This document shows positions 26,575 to 35,988 of a stretch of 64,000 bases of DNA, one piece after another. The stretch covers positions 253,802 through 317,801 of the forward strand of contig NZ_JAMQPV010000003.1 in the NCBI RefSeq assembly GCF_026151395.1, in the 5' to 3' direction. The DNA comes from Leptospira limi. Lineage in GTDB: Bacteria > Spirochaetota > Leptospiria > Leptospirales > Leptospiraceae. The notes below the pieces were generated by a model. It worked only from the letters and a program-made list of their open reading frames with translations. It was not told the DNA's origin and did not search any database. The position numbers were made by a program, and so were the translations under genes. How positions within the stretch are numbered: the first letter of the stretch is position 1; every line of letters starts with the position of its first letter.

Positions 26575-29500
26575 ATGAGAAACCAATTGAGACGTATTAT
26601 TGTATTACCGTTTCTTTTTTCTCTAGTGACCTGTTCATTTCCAGAGTTGTCAAGAAGCCCATTGGACTACTTGGCTTTCCTCCGTATTTTCACTGGTTCA
26701 GGTCAAAGTTTAGGAGGAGCCGTTTCAGGATTAAGGTCTGGAACTTCAGTTACTCTCACCAATGGAAACGATTCTATCACTATTTCCGCGGATGGAAATT
26801 TTACATTCCCTACTCGATTAAACTCTGGACAAAGTTATGATGTAGGTTTAACGACAAACGGAGTTGGGATCACATGTTCCATAACAAATGCGCAAGGGGT
26901 TGCCCAAAATTCTCCAATAACAAATGTTAGCGTTACTTGTGGAATTGGTGTTGGTTTTTACGAAGTTGGAGTCAACGTTTCAGGGATCAGTGGTTCCATT
27001 TCTATTCAAAACAATGCAGCGGAATCACTTACAATATCCTCCAATGGTCTTACTAAATTTACTACTTTACAACCAACTGGGTCTAACTACGCGGTCACCA
27101 TTACTTCACAACCTGCGGGAACGGTTTGTACGTTTGATAATCCATTATTAACTTTTGGTTCCATTGCTGCAGCAAACGTAACAATTTTTATCACTTGTGT
27201 GAATGGTTACATTGTTGGTGGAAATTTGTTTTCTTCTACAGGCATTGACCTTGGAACAAATTTAATCAACAGAAAGACCTACATCAGAACGTTTGTTGGA
27301 TCATTCCCCACTAACAATGGAGGTTCGGGTGCTGCTTCTGGTGTGGCGGTAGCTACCGCAACTCCAACGACTGCTAGATTCACGAATCCAAGTATGTTAA
27401 CAAGTGATGCCAGTTTCATTTATGTTGCCGACACAGGTAATGGAGTGATTCGGAAAATTGATAAATCCTCAGGTGTTACCACCATTCTTGCAGGAGGAAA
27501 TACTGGCGGAGGGACAACTTGTCCAGGCACGGTTACAACGAATTGTTTAGACGGAATCGGAACTGCAGCTCAATTTAATGGAATTGTTGGGATCACAACG
27601 AATGGAAATAATTTATTCGTTTTAGAATTGAATGGAAATCGCATACGAATTGTGAACTTGGCAACATCGAATGTTTCAACTTTTGCAGGTTCCGGTGTAA
27701 CGGGGGCATCAGACAATACCTCTGGAATATTAGCTTCTTTTGCCAATCCAACCTGGATTACTTTACATAATGGAATTTTTTATATAGTAGACAGAGGAAA
27801 CTGTACAATTCGTACCGTAGACCCTGTGTCATCTTCTGTGGGAACAATTGCTGGAGGTGCAGGTTCTTGTAATTTTGCGAACAATCCAGTTGGTACAAAT
27901 GCAAGGTTTGTATCCCCAATTGCCATTGTAGGTTTAGGAAGTTATCTTTACGTAACTGATGTTGGAGTGGGCGGTGGTTATAAAATTAGAAGGATCGCTC
28001 TCACTGGTACGAATGCAGTAGATACATTAGCGGGTGATGGAGTACAAGCATCCACCGATGGATTTGGGACTTCCGCTCAATTTAACGACCCACATGGAAT
28101 CACAACTGACGGAACTAATTTGTTTTTATCTGAATGGCTCGGACATAGAATTCGTCATATAAACTTGAGTAACAGTAAAGTAACAACACTGGTAGGAAGT
28201 AGCTCAGGTTATTCTGATAATGCGACTGGGAATGGCCTACTTAATTTTCCTGGATACATTGCAACTGACGGTCAAAAAGTTTACATAGCCGACCAAGGCA
28301 ACCACGCCATTCGTTTTTTAGAACCTGCTGAATTAATACAATATTCATTCGATGGGAATGCTAACGATTCGATCGGAACTAATCACGGTTCATTGATTGG
28401 TTCTCCTACTTTCACTTCAGATGAAAATGGACTTTCCAATGGTGCATATGAGTTGAATGGAACATCTGATTACATTGTATCATCAGGACCATTGACCCAA
28501 AACACAGATAATATCACTTTCTCCGCTTGGGTACATTCTTCCGCAAATGATGTAAATCAATTCATTCTGTACAATGGACTCGGCCTCAGCAATGGGTACG
28601 GTCTCATGTTGGATATTACGGGAAGTTTGAGAATCGATTTATCTGGCACTTTAGGGCCACCCACTGCAATGAAATTGCCACTCAATCGATGGGCACATGT
28701 CGCAGTACGTCGGTTATCAAATAATTGGCAAATTTACATCAATGGAATATCCGCAGGGATTGTCTTTTCAACAAACCCGATCCAACCTACTGCGACGGCT
28801 ACGTTTAAAATTGGAGATGCTGGGACTGGTAATTTTTTTAGAGGAAAAATTTCTAATGTCAATTTTTTCAATGGCGCGTTAGACGATGATTCCATACAAA
28901 CTTTAGCAGTACAAGTTCCATCAGGTTTGATTTCCTATTTTCCATTGAATGGAAATGGAAAAGATTACGGAAACTTCAAAAATGACCTTAACAATTATGG
29001 GGCTGCATTGACTTCAGATCGTTTTGGCATACCCAATTCAGCGTATTATTTTAATGGAGCCTCCTACTTCCAAAAACCAAATCCAAATGGATTACCCACA
29101 GGTATTGTAAGTCGTACCATCTGCGCTTGGTTTAATACTTCTTCTGGTATTGGACAATATATCATCAGTTATGGAACACCAGTTCCAAATACAGGAAATG
29201 GTCTTGTCATTGATCCTCCTGAAGTGGGAATGTTTGGATGGTCTGCGGATGCAAAAATATTACACGAAGATTTTGTTAACCAATGGATACATCTTTGTGG
29301 CGTTTTTGATGGTGGAACAAAAAACGTTTCTCTATATGAAAACGGTACCTTAAGACATTCTGAAACACAAAGTGGTTGGTCTACAGGTACGAGCGCAAAT
29401 TTAGAAATAGGAAAATTAATCACTACAACTGGGTTTTTTTCAGGGGATCTTGATGATATTCGAATTTATGATAGGACCTTATCTGTTGCAGAAATCCGTG

Positions 29501-30279
29501 CAATTTCAGGACCTTATCCAACACAAGTTAGTTCCTGGAACCAAACGGTTGCTAGTAGTAGTTTAAAATTTTTCTTATTACCTGAAAGTGCTAGTATTGG
29601 TCCAGGTGGTTGCCTTGGCAGTGTCAATTGTGTTTCCGCATGGAATGATCGAAGTGGAAACAATTTCCACGTCTACCAAGGCTCAGCCCCTGCACAGCCA
29701 GTGTACAATGCGACAGGAATGAATGGAGTACCTGCCATTCGTTTTAATGATGCTTCTGCCAATTTTTTGTCTACATCCTGCGTTCCTGATCTATTATCCA
29801 CTTCCAATACAATCTTTGCGATGTACAACGATAATGGAATGATAGGTAGTGATGGAATTTTCCACAATGGTGAAAAACTACTCTATTTACCGGACATTAC
29901 AACTAACAATCTCTTAAGTTTTTTCGATCTCCAACTCAATAATCCAAAATTAATATCAACGGGTGCATATAACATACCTTCAGAAAATATCCTTATGTCC
30001 TTAGATTTTAATGGAACTACGGGTAGTATTTATAAATTTGGGACTCCCGTTGCCTCCTTATCTATACCAAGTGCGGGATTTACGTGTGGAGTTTATGACT
30101 TAAGTATCGGTAGGTTCTTATGGAATTCGGGAATTTATCCGTTCAATGGGGATTATCTTAATGGTCATATAGGCGATATTATTTATTTCAACCAGACACT
30201 TTCCACAAGCGACAGAGAACTCGTTGAGTGTTATTTATCAGGGAAATACAGAGTGAAAGTTGGCCATCGATGTCATTGA
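26575..30279 (+). CDS. Large surface lipoprotein with NHL and LamG-type domains
   Basis: 1234 residues. The signal ends in LVTC, so it is probably a lipoprotein. After two short Ig-like/prealbumin-like segments (to about 220) come NHL-type propeller repeats (pattern ADTGNGVIRKID, LAGGNTGGG, DGIGTAAQFNGI; about 260-590). Two concanavalin/LamG-type modules follow (GTSDYIVSSG..., about 595-780 and 785-980), then a further lectin-like C-terminal module. This architecture is common in Leptospira exported proteins; a carbohydrate- or matrix-binding role is inferred. Confidence 0.78.
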   Translation: MRNQLRRIIVLPFLFSLVTCSFPELSRSPLDYLAFLRIFTGSGQSLGGAVSGLRSGTSVTLTNGNDSITISADGNFTFPTRLNSGQSYDVGLTTNGVGITCSITNAQGVAQNSPITNVSVTCGIGVGFYEVGVNVSGISGSISIQNNAAESLTISSNGLTKFTTLQPTGSNYAVTITSQPAGTVCTFDNPLLTFGSIAAANVTIFITCVNGYIVGGNLFSSTGIDLGTNLINRKTYIRTFVGSFPTNNGGSGAASGVAVATATPTTARFTNPSMLTSDASFIYVADTGNGVIRKIDKSSGVTTILAGGNTGGGTTCPGTVTTNCLDGIGTAAQFNGIVGITTNGNNLFVLELNGNRIRIVNLATSNVSTFAGSGVTGASDNTSGILASFANPTWITLHNGIFYIVDRGNCTIRTVDPVSSSVGTIAGGAGSCNFANNPVGTNARFVSPIAIVGLGSYLYVTDVGVGGGYKIRRIALTGTNAVDTLAGDGVQASTDGFGTSAQFNDPHGITTDGTNLFLSEWLGHRIRHINLSNSKVTTLVGSSSGYSDNATGNGLLNFPGYIATDGQKVYIADQGNHAIRFLEPAELIQYSFDGNANDSIGTNHGSLIGSPTFTSDENGLSNGAYELNGTSDYIVSSGPLTQNTDNITFSAWVHSSANDVNQFILYNGLGLSNGYGLMLDITGSLRIDLSGTLGPPTAMKLPLNRWAHVAVRRLSNNWQIYINGISAGIVFSTNPIQPTATATFKIGDAGTGNFFRGKISNVNFFNGALDDDSIQTLAVQVPSGLISYFPLNGNGKDYGNFKNDLNNYGAALTSDRFGIPNSAYYFNGASYFQKPNPNGLPTGIVSRTICAWFNTSSGIGQYIISYGTPVPNTGNGLVIDPPEVGMFGWSADAKILHEDFVNQWIHLCGVFDGGTKNVSLYENGTLRHSETQSGWSTGTSANLEIGKLITTTGFFSGDLDDIRIYDRTLSVAEIRAISGPYPTQVSSWNQTVASSSLKFFLLPESASIGPGGCLGSVNCVSAWNDRSGNNFHVYQGSAPAQPVYNATGMNGVPAIRFNDASANFLSTSCVPDLLSTSNTIFAMYNDNGMIGSDGIFHNGEKLLYLPDITTNNLLSFFDLQLNNPKLISTGAYNIPSENILMSLDFNGTTGSIYKFGTPVASLSIPSAGFTCGVYDLSIGRFLWNSGIYPFNGDYLNGHIGDIIYFNQTLSTSDRELVECYLSGKYRVKVGHRCH

Positions 30280-30281
30280 AA

Positions 30282-30309
30282 CACCAAATAGGTTAACCCA
30301 CATTTGGTG
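30282..30309. terminator. Hairpin between convergent genes
   Basis: CACCAAAT and ATTTGGTG form a perfect 8-bp stem with a 12-base loop right after the stop of the large lipoprotein gene and before the 3' end of the DUF4386 gene. No strong T-tract follows, so efficiency is uncertain. Confidence 0.4.
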
Positions 30310-30329
30310 CTATCAATCAACAATTCAGC

Positions 30330-31055
30330 TTAAGCAACAACGTTTGGTTTTTGCTTCAATATTTGTATTCCTAGTGCCATCATCCAAACCAACCAACACA
30401 AACTTCCGACTAACCCTGCGAAGGGGATTTCCTTCACATCTGAGATGACAAGTGAAAATAATTCAAATTGAGCAAGTAAATATATAAAGGCAGATACCAT
30501 CCCGAAATTGGAGATCCATTTGGGGAATATTTGGTTTTTACGAAGAACAATTGATAGAAGCAACATCCATAAAATTATAAACAGTTGGCCTAAGTGCTCA
30601 CCAATTAAAACCCCAAATAGATGGTGGATTGTTTGGAAATTGATGAGAACGACTTCTTTCATAATTTCTGAAGAGTTTGGGTCAAAATATAAATTTGATA
30701 GGATTGGTACAACAAATACCCAACGTAAAAGACCAATCAATTGGAAAAACAACGAAGCGACACCAAAAATAACGGCCGTTAAAGATAACAATGGGCTATA
30801 TACTTTTGTATTCTGATACAAATGTAAATACGCAAAAAAAAGTGGGAGCCCTGAAATTCCAAAAAACCACCATGTCCATACCAAGGAAGAACTACCTTTA
30901 TGGAATTCTGACAAAATAGAGTCAGTTGGTTGTCTCAATATATCAGGATATTGAAAATTCATAATTAAAAGTGTGTAAGGAATTTGAATCAGAATGGGTA
31001 TCATGATTAATACCAGTCCAATATACGGATTCCATTTTATTGTTTCATTTTTCAT
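30330..31055 (-). CDS. DUF4386-like integral membrane protein
   Basis: 241 residues with about six membrane helices; the arrangement and the WTWWFFGISGLPLFFAYLHLY-like second helix resemble DUF4386 proteins. No function is known for the family. The start codon overlaps the tail of the disrupted gene upstream, so it may have been translated together with it. Confidence 0.7.
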   Translation of the reverse strand: MKNETIKWNPYIGLVLIMIPILIQIPYTLLIMNFQYPDILRQPTDSILSEFHKGSSSLVWTWWFFGISGLPLFFAYLHLYQNTKVYSPLLSLTAVIFGVASLFFQLIGLLRWVFVVPILSNLYFDPNSSEIMKEVVLINFQTIHHLFGVLIGEHLGQLFIILWMLLLSIVLRKNQIFPKWISNFGMVSAFIYLLAQFELFSLVISDVKEIPFAGLVGSLCWLVWMMALGIQILKQKPNVVA

Positions 31056-31405
31056 TGTTTACCTCAAAAAAAAATTCTGAAAAACTAATGCCTGGTGTTG
31101 GGTTGAGCTCTGTTGCAGAACCTTCTGCAGCAATTACGATCAGACCCAAGATGCATTGGTAAAAACCAGTAACCAATCCCTATTTTACAAAACACAGTTG
31201 TGATTCCTGGATCAAAATTGGTTTCATAATAACCGAAATGAACAGAATATTCGCCTTTTCTATATTCTCCACCGATGGAAGGAGCGCGAAAAAAATGTAT
31301 AGAAAATTTTTCATTGGAGAACTTTGCATTCCCTAAGATAGTATCAGTGAAAAGAATAAACAAACTTTGTGAAACCAAAAGTTCTATTTTGAAGATTCGA
31401 AACAT
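31045..31405 (-). pseudogene. Disrupted outer-surface protein gene (frame break)
   Basis: The open frame 31405-31085 encodes a beta-rich start (APSIGGEYRKGEYSVHFGYY, GIGYWFLPM) and then turns into a Cys/Arg-rich nonsense tail. From about 31165 downward the neighbouring frame reads well as protein (LIVIAAEGSATELNPTPGIS) and ends at a TGA at 31047-31045, overlapping the DUF4386 start. The two halves look like the N- and C-terminal parts of one exported protein, joined out of frame by a small internal deletion. Total coding length is too short for the usual ~180-200-residue homologues. Confidence 0.6.
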
Positions 31406-31526
31406 TTCTCTTTGATTGTAAGCGAATGTGGAGACTTTGTCGTCTCACCCCATTGGGTGGAACTCCTATTTTTTAAAAAAATCCGTCTATCCAAATGTAA
31501 CGTATTATGATAGAATCAAGCAATCA

Positions 31527-32615
31527 ATGATCGGATCTATTTTATTAAGTGCAGGGTTCATCCAGTCATTGTTTTTGGGATTGTATTTTTTTTTCCAAGG
31601 GAAACATAAAAGACAATACAGTTTGTATTTATCTTTTTTCTTTTTTTTTCTTTCTCTCACCATGGCCTGCAACCTGATTTATTTTTCAGGAAATCTAAAT
31701 GAATTTCCTCATTTGATCAAATTGGGTTATTTTTTCGGATTTTGTATCGCTCCACTTTTTTCATTTATCATAACTAGGTATTTTGTGATTCCAAAGGAAA
31801 GTATTTACTGGGAAGGATTCACTTTAGTCGTTCCTTTACTATTTTTAGTATATGAAGCTCCTTTTTTCTTATTAAGCGGAGAAGACAAATTTTTATCTCT
31901 TACCAAGATGCAATCGAATGAAATATTCAGTGAGACCAATTTGTTTCAGATATTTATATTATTTTTTTCATTCGTCGTTTTCTTAAGAACATACATTCGG
32001 TTTAGACTCGAAATGGGACAATTTGCAAAAGATCTCTATTGGGAAGGCAAAATATTTGAAAATTACCTTCTACTGTTACTCATATGGCTTTGTTTCTGTA
32101 TTTTGTTTTGCATCATTTTACCAGGCAAAACTTCTGAATCGATTTCGAATCTAGGGTTTTCCATTTGGATCCTTGGGTTTGCTTGGCATAGAGTATACTT
32201 AGATAAAAAAGAATCTCATGATCTTCCAAATCACCAATCTGAAGAAGTCAAATACCAAAAGTCATATCTACCAGAAATTCAAATGATGGAACTTGGGAAA
32301 CAATTAGAGAACATACTTGAAGACAAAGAGTTTTTGTTCGATGGTGATTTAAATCTTACCCTTATTGCCAGTAACCTTGGAATCTCTACTCATTCTACAT
32401 CTCAAGTATGCAACAGATACTTTGGTAAAAGTTTGATCGAAATCATCCAAGAAAAAAGAATTGAACATGCAAAAGATGCTTTAAAAAATTCAGATGATAC
32501 GATTTTAAGAATTGGATTTGCTGTCGGTTTTAATTCTAAAAATTCATTTATACGAGTGTTTAAGGAACTAACTCAACTCACTCCTTCGGAGTATCGTAAA
32601 AAATACAAACCTTAG
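31527..32615 (+). CDS. AraC-family regulator with membrane N-terminus
   Basis: 362 residues. About seven hydrophobic helices (residues 1-230) precede a C-terminal AraC/XylS DNA-binding domain (LTLIASNLGISTHSTSQVCN, GFAVGFNSKNSFIRVFKELT, TPSEYRKKY). Such membrane-bound AraC proteins are typical of Leptospira. The start is uncertain: a GTG at 31428 opens the frame, but the ATG at 31527 begins the first membrane helix; neither has a good ribosome binding site. Confidence 0.8.
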   Translation: MIGSILLSAGFIQSLFLGLYFFFQGKHKRQYSLYLSFFFFFLSLTMACNLIYFSGNLNEFPHLIKLGYFFGFCIAPLFSFIITRYFVIPKESIYWEGFTLVVPLLFLVYEAPFFLLSGEDKFLSLTKMQSNEIFSETNLFQIFILFFSFVVFLRTYIRFRLEMGQFAKDLYWEGKIFENYLLLLLIWLCFCILFCIILPGKTSESISNLGFSIWILGFAWHRVYLDKKESHDLPNHQSEEVKYQKSYLPEIQMMELGKQLENILEDKEFLFDGDLNLTLIASNLGISTHSTSQVCNRYFGKSLIEIIQEKRIEHAKDALKNSDDTILRIGFAVGFNSKNSFIRVFKELTQLTPSEYRKKYKP

Positions 32616-32673
32616 CCGAAACAATTTTAAAATTGAAACTATCATTTCAGCTAAGATAGACAATTGCGAATGA

Positions 32674-33810
32674 CTAATTCTTTGTTTCCTTCAAACTCAA
32701 GGCAATGGAAAAAGAAAAAATACAAGCAATCATACCAAATGCAAACACTGCCGCATAACCAAAATGATCGGCAACAAATCCTGCAAGTGGCCCAGTCACT
32801 CCTAAGGCAAGATCGAAAAATGCAACATAAGCACCTAATGCGACTCCCCGAAATTGTGGTTCCATATTTTTAACTGCTTCAACACCGAATGCAGGGAAAA
32901 CAAGTGAGTAACCAAATCCTGTCAAGACAGCACCTATAAACGCTATATAAGAGTGATTCGCCTGCCATAATAATATTTGTCCTATCATTGCGACAAATGA
33001 AAAGATGAGAGCGATTTTTTTCCCACCATATTTATCCACAGTTCCAGCAAAAAAAATACGAGATAGAACATAAGCAGTTCCAAATATCGCCATCACCCAT
33101 TGTGCGTTTTCCCATCCTCTTTCTTTGAAGAGTAAGGTACTAAATCCAGCAATCCCAGCAAAAGATACGGCAGAAAAAAGTAATCCAAAACCATGTTTCC
33201 ATACTTTAGGAATTACTTGGTAAAATGGAATTCGTACCTTACTTGCGGGAGGGATGGCAGGCACAGAAATGGAAATGAGTCCAGCAATTATAGGAAAAAG
33301 AATCGCTAACATAACTCCACCCTGGAAACCTAATTGTTGTACCATTAGATATCCCATAGGAGCAGAAATTGCAATCGCACCATACATCGCCATACCACTC
33401 CAAGCCATCACACGACCTGCGTTAGCTGGACCAACCAAACCGACTCCCCAAGAAAGAGCACCAGTGATTAATAAACTTTCTGAGTAACCTAAGATGATTC
33501 TACCAATAAAAAGTGTTATGAGTCCCATATCACCAGGTATCAAAAGAGGACCTAAACTTACAATACCTGAGATTACTGCAAAGAACAATCCCCTTGTGAC
33601 TGCGACTTTGGGCCCTTTTAAATCCGAGATGGAACCTGAATGGTGACGAAACAGTAATGTCACTATTGATTGAGTTCCAAGTATAATTCCAAGCCAAACA
33701 TCACTATATCCTAATGTATTTCTGATAAATCCTGGAAGTGTTGCAATTGGAATTCCTACAGAGAAAAAACCAAAGAGAACTATGGACGCGATGATAATAA
33801 TATATTTCAT
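32674..33810 (-). CDS. MFS transporter, YfcJ/YhhS-like
   Basis: 378 residues with about 12 membrane helices. The first loop HHSGSISDLKGPK is the MFS motif A of the YfcJ/YhhS-type efflux family. The ATG at 33810 was chosen because AAGGA is 6 bases before it. It follows the DUF2938 gene by about 18 bp and is probably in one operon with it under the ArsR-type regulator upstream. The exported substrate is unknown. Confidence 0.82.
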   Translation of the reverse strand: MKYIIIIASIVLFGFFSVGIPIATLPGFIRNTLGYSDVWLGIILGTQSIVTLLFRHHSGSISDLKGPKVAVTRGLFFAVISGIVSLGPLLIPGDMGLITLFIGRIILGYSESLLITGALSWGVGLVGPANAGRVMAWSGMAMYGAIAISAPMGYLMVQQLGFQGGVMLAILFPIIAGLISISVPAIPPASKVRIPFYQVIPKVWKHGFGLLFSAVSFAGIAGFSTLLFKERGWENAQWVMAIFGTAYVLSRIFFAGTVDKYGGKKIALIFSFVAMIGQILLWQANHSYIAFIGAVLTGFGYSLVFPAFGVEAVKNMEPQFRGVALGAYVAFFDLALGVTGPLAGFVADHFGYAAVFAFGMIACIFSFSIALSLKETKN

Positions 33811-33828
33811 ATACATTCCTTAAATTTT

Positions 33829-34329
33829 TTAACGCAAATAAACATGTGTTAGAAGTGCTGTTCCGTATAAACCAAGTCCATAAACAGTATGGATGGCAAT
33901 ATTTCGAATTCTAACTTGAAATGGTTTTGGCGTTTTTGATGCCGCGATGCCAATACCCATAGCAGGTTGCATCAAAAACCAAGGTGCAAGAATGGTCAAG
34001 AGACCCAAAAGAACTGGTTCTTTCAAGGAAGGATTTTCTAACCAATTCACTCCCCAGATGATGGGCAACAAACTAGCAAAAAAAATTCCTATCGCATAAT
34101 GTGAAAACCAACCAATGATTATCTCTCCCGGAATTACCGCAGATTTCACAATTGGTGAATGAAAGAATTTACCTTTTACACAATGTCCTACCCATCTACC
34201 CAAAAGTCCAAGATCCAATGAGTTTACCTGAAATGTCTTTTGTAAAAAAAACCTCCATAGATCCATCGCCATCGTAGCACCAACCCCAATCAAAATTGTC
34301 TGAATTGTTATTCCTATCAGGTGATCCAT
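33829..34329 (-). CDS. DUF2938 family membrane protein
   Basis: 166 residues with about four membrane segments, matching DUF2938 in length and in its GLLGRWVGH and PWFLMQPAMGIGIAASKTP stretches. The function is not established. It is the first gene of a two-gene operon with the MFS transporter, divergent from the ArsR-rhodanese regulator across a 16-bp inverted repeat. Confidence 0.78.
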   Translation of the reverse strand: MDHLIGITIQTILIGVGATMAMDLWRFFLQKTFQVNSLDLGLLGRWVGHCVKGKFFHSPIVKSAVIPGEIIIGWFSHYAIGIFFASLLPIIWGVNWLENPSLKEPVLLGLLTILAPWFLMQPAMGIGIAASKTPKPFQVRIRNIAIHTVYGLGLYGTALLTHVYLR

Positions 34330-34350
34330 GACAACCTCCTATCAATAAAT

Positions 34351-34388
34351 CGTTCTATCATTCAATGTATTTATTGAATGATAGAACG
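34351..34388. promoter_or_regulatory. 16-bp inverted repeat, likely ArsR operator
   Basis: Arms CGTTCTATCATTCAAT (34351-34366) and ATTGAATGATAGAACG (34373-34388) are exact reverse complements around a 6-base centre. It lies in the divergent promoter region between the DUF2938/MFS operon and the ArsR-type gene, the expected place for the operator. Dyads with ATTCAA/TTGAAT arms are usual for ArsR repressors. Confidence 0.75.
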
Positions 34389-34456
34389 TCTATAGTTTTT
34401 TAAGATATTCTAAAAACTCTTGCCAGAATGGGATTGATTGATTTTTTAAGATTGGT

Positions 34457-35077
34457 ATGAGAAGTTTGGAAACCATTCCCCGTATGAGCGAAATCGCGAG
34501 TATGCTCGGGAATGAATCACGATTAATTTTGCTTCAGCTTCTGGCAGAAGGGGAAAAATCGGTAGAAATTCTTTCTGAAGAATCCGGTATCCCGGTTGCA
34601 AACACGTCCCAACACCTACAAGCGCTAAAAAAAGCAAATCTAGTCATCACAAGACGGGATGGAAAAAGGATACTGTATCGTTGGGAATCAGGTCCAATGA
34701 AGGAACTATTCTTAGCATTGGAAAAATTTGCAATCTACAGCACTGCCCAAGATGACCATTCAAATCTAAAATCAAAAGGCAGAAACACTGAGTTATCAAC
34801 CTCTGAATTGCAAAAGAAAATGAAAAAAGGAGGAATCCTCCTGATTGATGTCCGCTCTAAAGAAGAGTATAAAAAAGGACATATACCAGAAGCTGTAAAC
34901 ATTCCTTACAATGAATTGGAAACATATAAATTTCCCAAAAACAAAGAGCTGATTGTATACTGCCGAGGACCTTTGTGTTTATTGTCTGTGAATGCGTTGA
35001 ATTTTTTGCAAGCTCGCGAACTTAGTGTTACACGATATGGTGGAGGATTTAGAAACTGGGAATCAGGAGAAATCTAA
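34457..35077 (+). CDS. ArsR-family regulator fused to rhodanese domain
   Basis: 206 residues. Residues 1-95 are an ArsR winged helix (ASMLGNESRLILLQLLAEGE, SQHLQALKKANLV, RRDGKRILYRW). Residues 110-206 are a rhodanese domain with LIDVRSKEEYKKGHIPEAVNIP and the active-site loop YCRGPLC. Such fusions sense reactive sulfur or redox stress. It faces the DUF2938/MFS operon, which it probably represses through the inverted repeat between them. Confidence 0.88.
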   Translation: MRSLETIPRMSEIASMLGNESRLILLQLLAEGEKSVEILSEESGIPVANTSQHLQALKKANLVITRRDGKRILYRWESGPMKELFLALEKFAIYSTAQDDHSNLKSKGRNTELSTSELQKKMKKGGILLIDVRSKEEYKKGHIPEAVNIPYNELETYKFPKNKELIVYCRGPLCLLSVNALNFLQARELSVTRYGGGFRNWESGEI

Positions 35078-35153
35078 AAGGAACAAATCTATAAAAATTT
35101 TTCTATATAATAGAATATCAACTATAAACTTGTTCCCTTCCGTTAAACTAGAA

Positions 35154-35417
35154 TTAGTTCCAGTTGTTAGTTTTTGGTTTTGCAATATTCACTTTCATTT
35201 CACGATTGAGAATATTTTTTCCGTTTAAATCGCTGATAGCTTTGTCAGCTTCATTACGATCCTTCATTTCGATAAAACCAAAACCTTTTGATCCGCCAGT
35301 GTACTGGTCAGTGATGATTTTAGCAGAAGAAACAGAACCATGAACTGAAAAAAGTTCGTTAAGTTTTGATTCCGTCATTTCGTAAGAGAGGTTACCTACA
35401 TAGATATTTGTTGACAT
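35154..35417 (-). CDS. RRM RNA-binding protein
   Basis: 87 residues forming one RNA-recognition motif: RNP2 IYVGNL at the N-terminus and RNP1 KGFGFIEM in the middle. Small single-RRM proteins of this kind occur in spirochaetes and cyanobacteria and bind RNA, often in cold response. Nothing else is attached. The 570-bp stretch upstream has no other gene. Confidence 0.9.
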   Translation of the reverse strand: MSTNIYVGNLSYEMTESKLNELFSVHGSVSSAKIITDQYTGGSKGFGFIEMKDRNEADKAISDLNGKNILNREMKVNIAKPKTNNWN

Positions 35418-35988
35418 GTGATGTCCTTATTAAGTTTTATTTGACTCTGAAATTTTAATGGATTAGAAACAACTTTCCTGAAAGGAAATTAGGTAAAAAC
35501 ACAACGAAAATGCAGGGGAAAACTAATGAAAGAGATCAGAATGCAAAAAAGTGAGGACTACTTAGTGGTTAAAAAAACGATAATATTTTGAATCTGTTAC
35601 CAAGTTAATTCTAGTTGAAATTAATAGCAACCCTATTTAACTTTTTTTCATTTAACAAAAGTTTTTTGCCCCCACTCTACTGGTTCGAACAGTTTTGGAC
35701 TGCCCACTGAAAAGTTGATGGCAAACAGATTTAATTGCCATGCGATGATTCGATAGTTCATGGGAGGTGGTCAAGAAAGCCTCCATTGGTTCAAACAAGA
35801 TTCCCCGCAAAACAATGTGTCAGGGAATCCCAATTGAAAAACGATCAGGATTCTCTGTAAAAATCTGGAATTAAATGTTTGACACAAATGTCTTATTTTA
35901 TTTATAACGAACGTGCGATATAAAATGTGCTCTTCCCCCAACTGTCATAATGGGGATTTGGCCTACACCACAGAGAAAGGAGTTGGGT
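35418..35988. other. Intergenic region upstream of the AlkB fusion
   Basis: No gene is seen. It contains the sigma-70-type promoter of the downstream fusion (35879-35908), a direct repeat TGGTTC(G/A)AACA at 35691 and 35787, and a short GGAGG/CCTCC hairpin near 35763-35784. A regulator site is possible but cannot be assigned. Confidence 0.5.
35879..35908 (+). promoter_or_regulatory. Sigma-70 promoter of the AlkB fusion gene
   Basis: Perfect -35 TTGACA (35879-35884), 18-base spacer, and -10 TATAAC (35903-35908). Transcription would begin near 35915 and give a leader of about 75 nt with AAAGGAG at 35976-35982 before the ATG at 35989. Confidence 0.7.

Noticed and set aside
35680..35800. GGTTCGAAC and GGTTCAAAC strings resembling tRNA T-arms
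   Set aside because: No acceptor stem, anticodon arm or CCA-end context can be folded around them.
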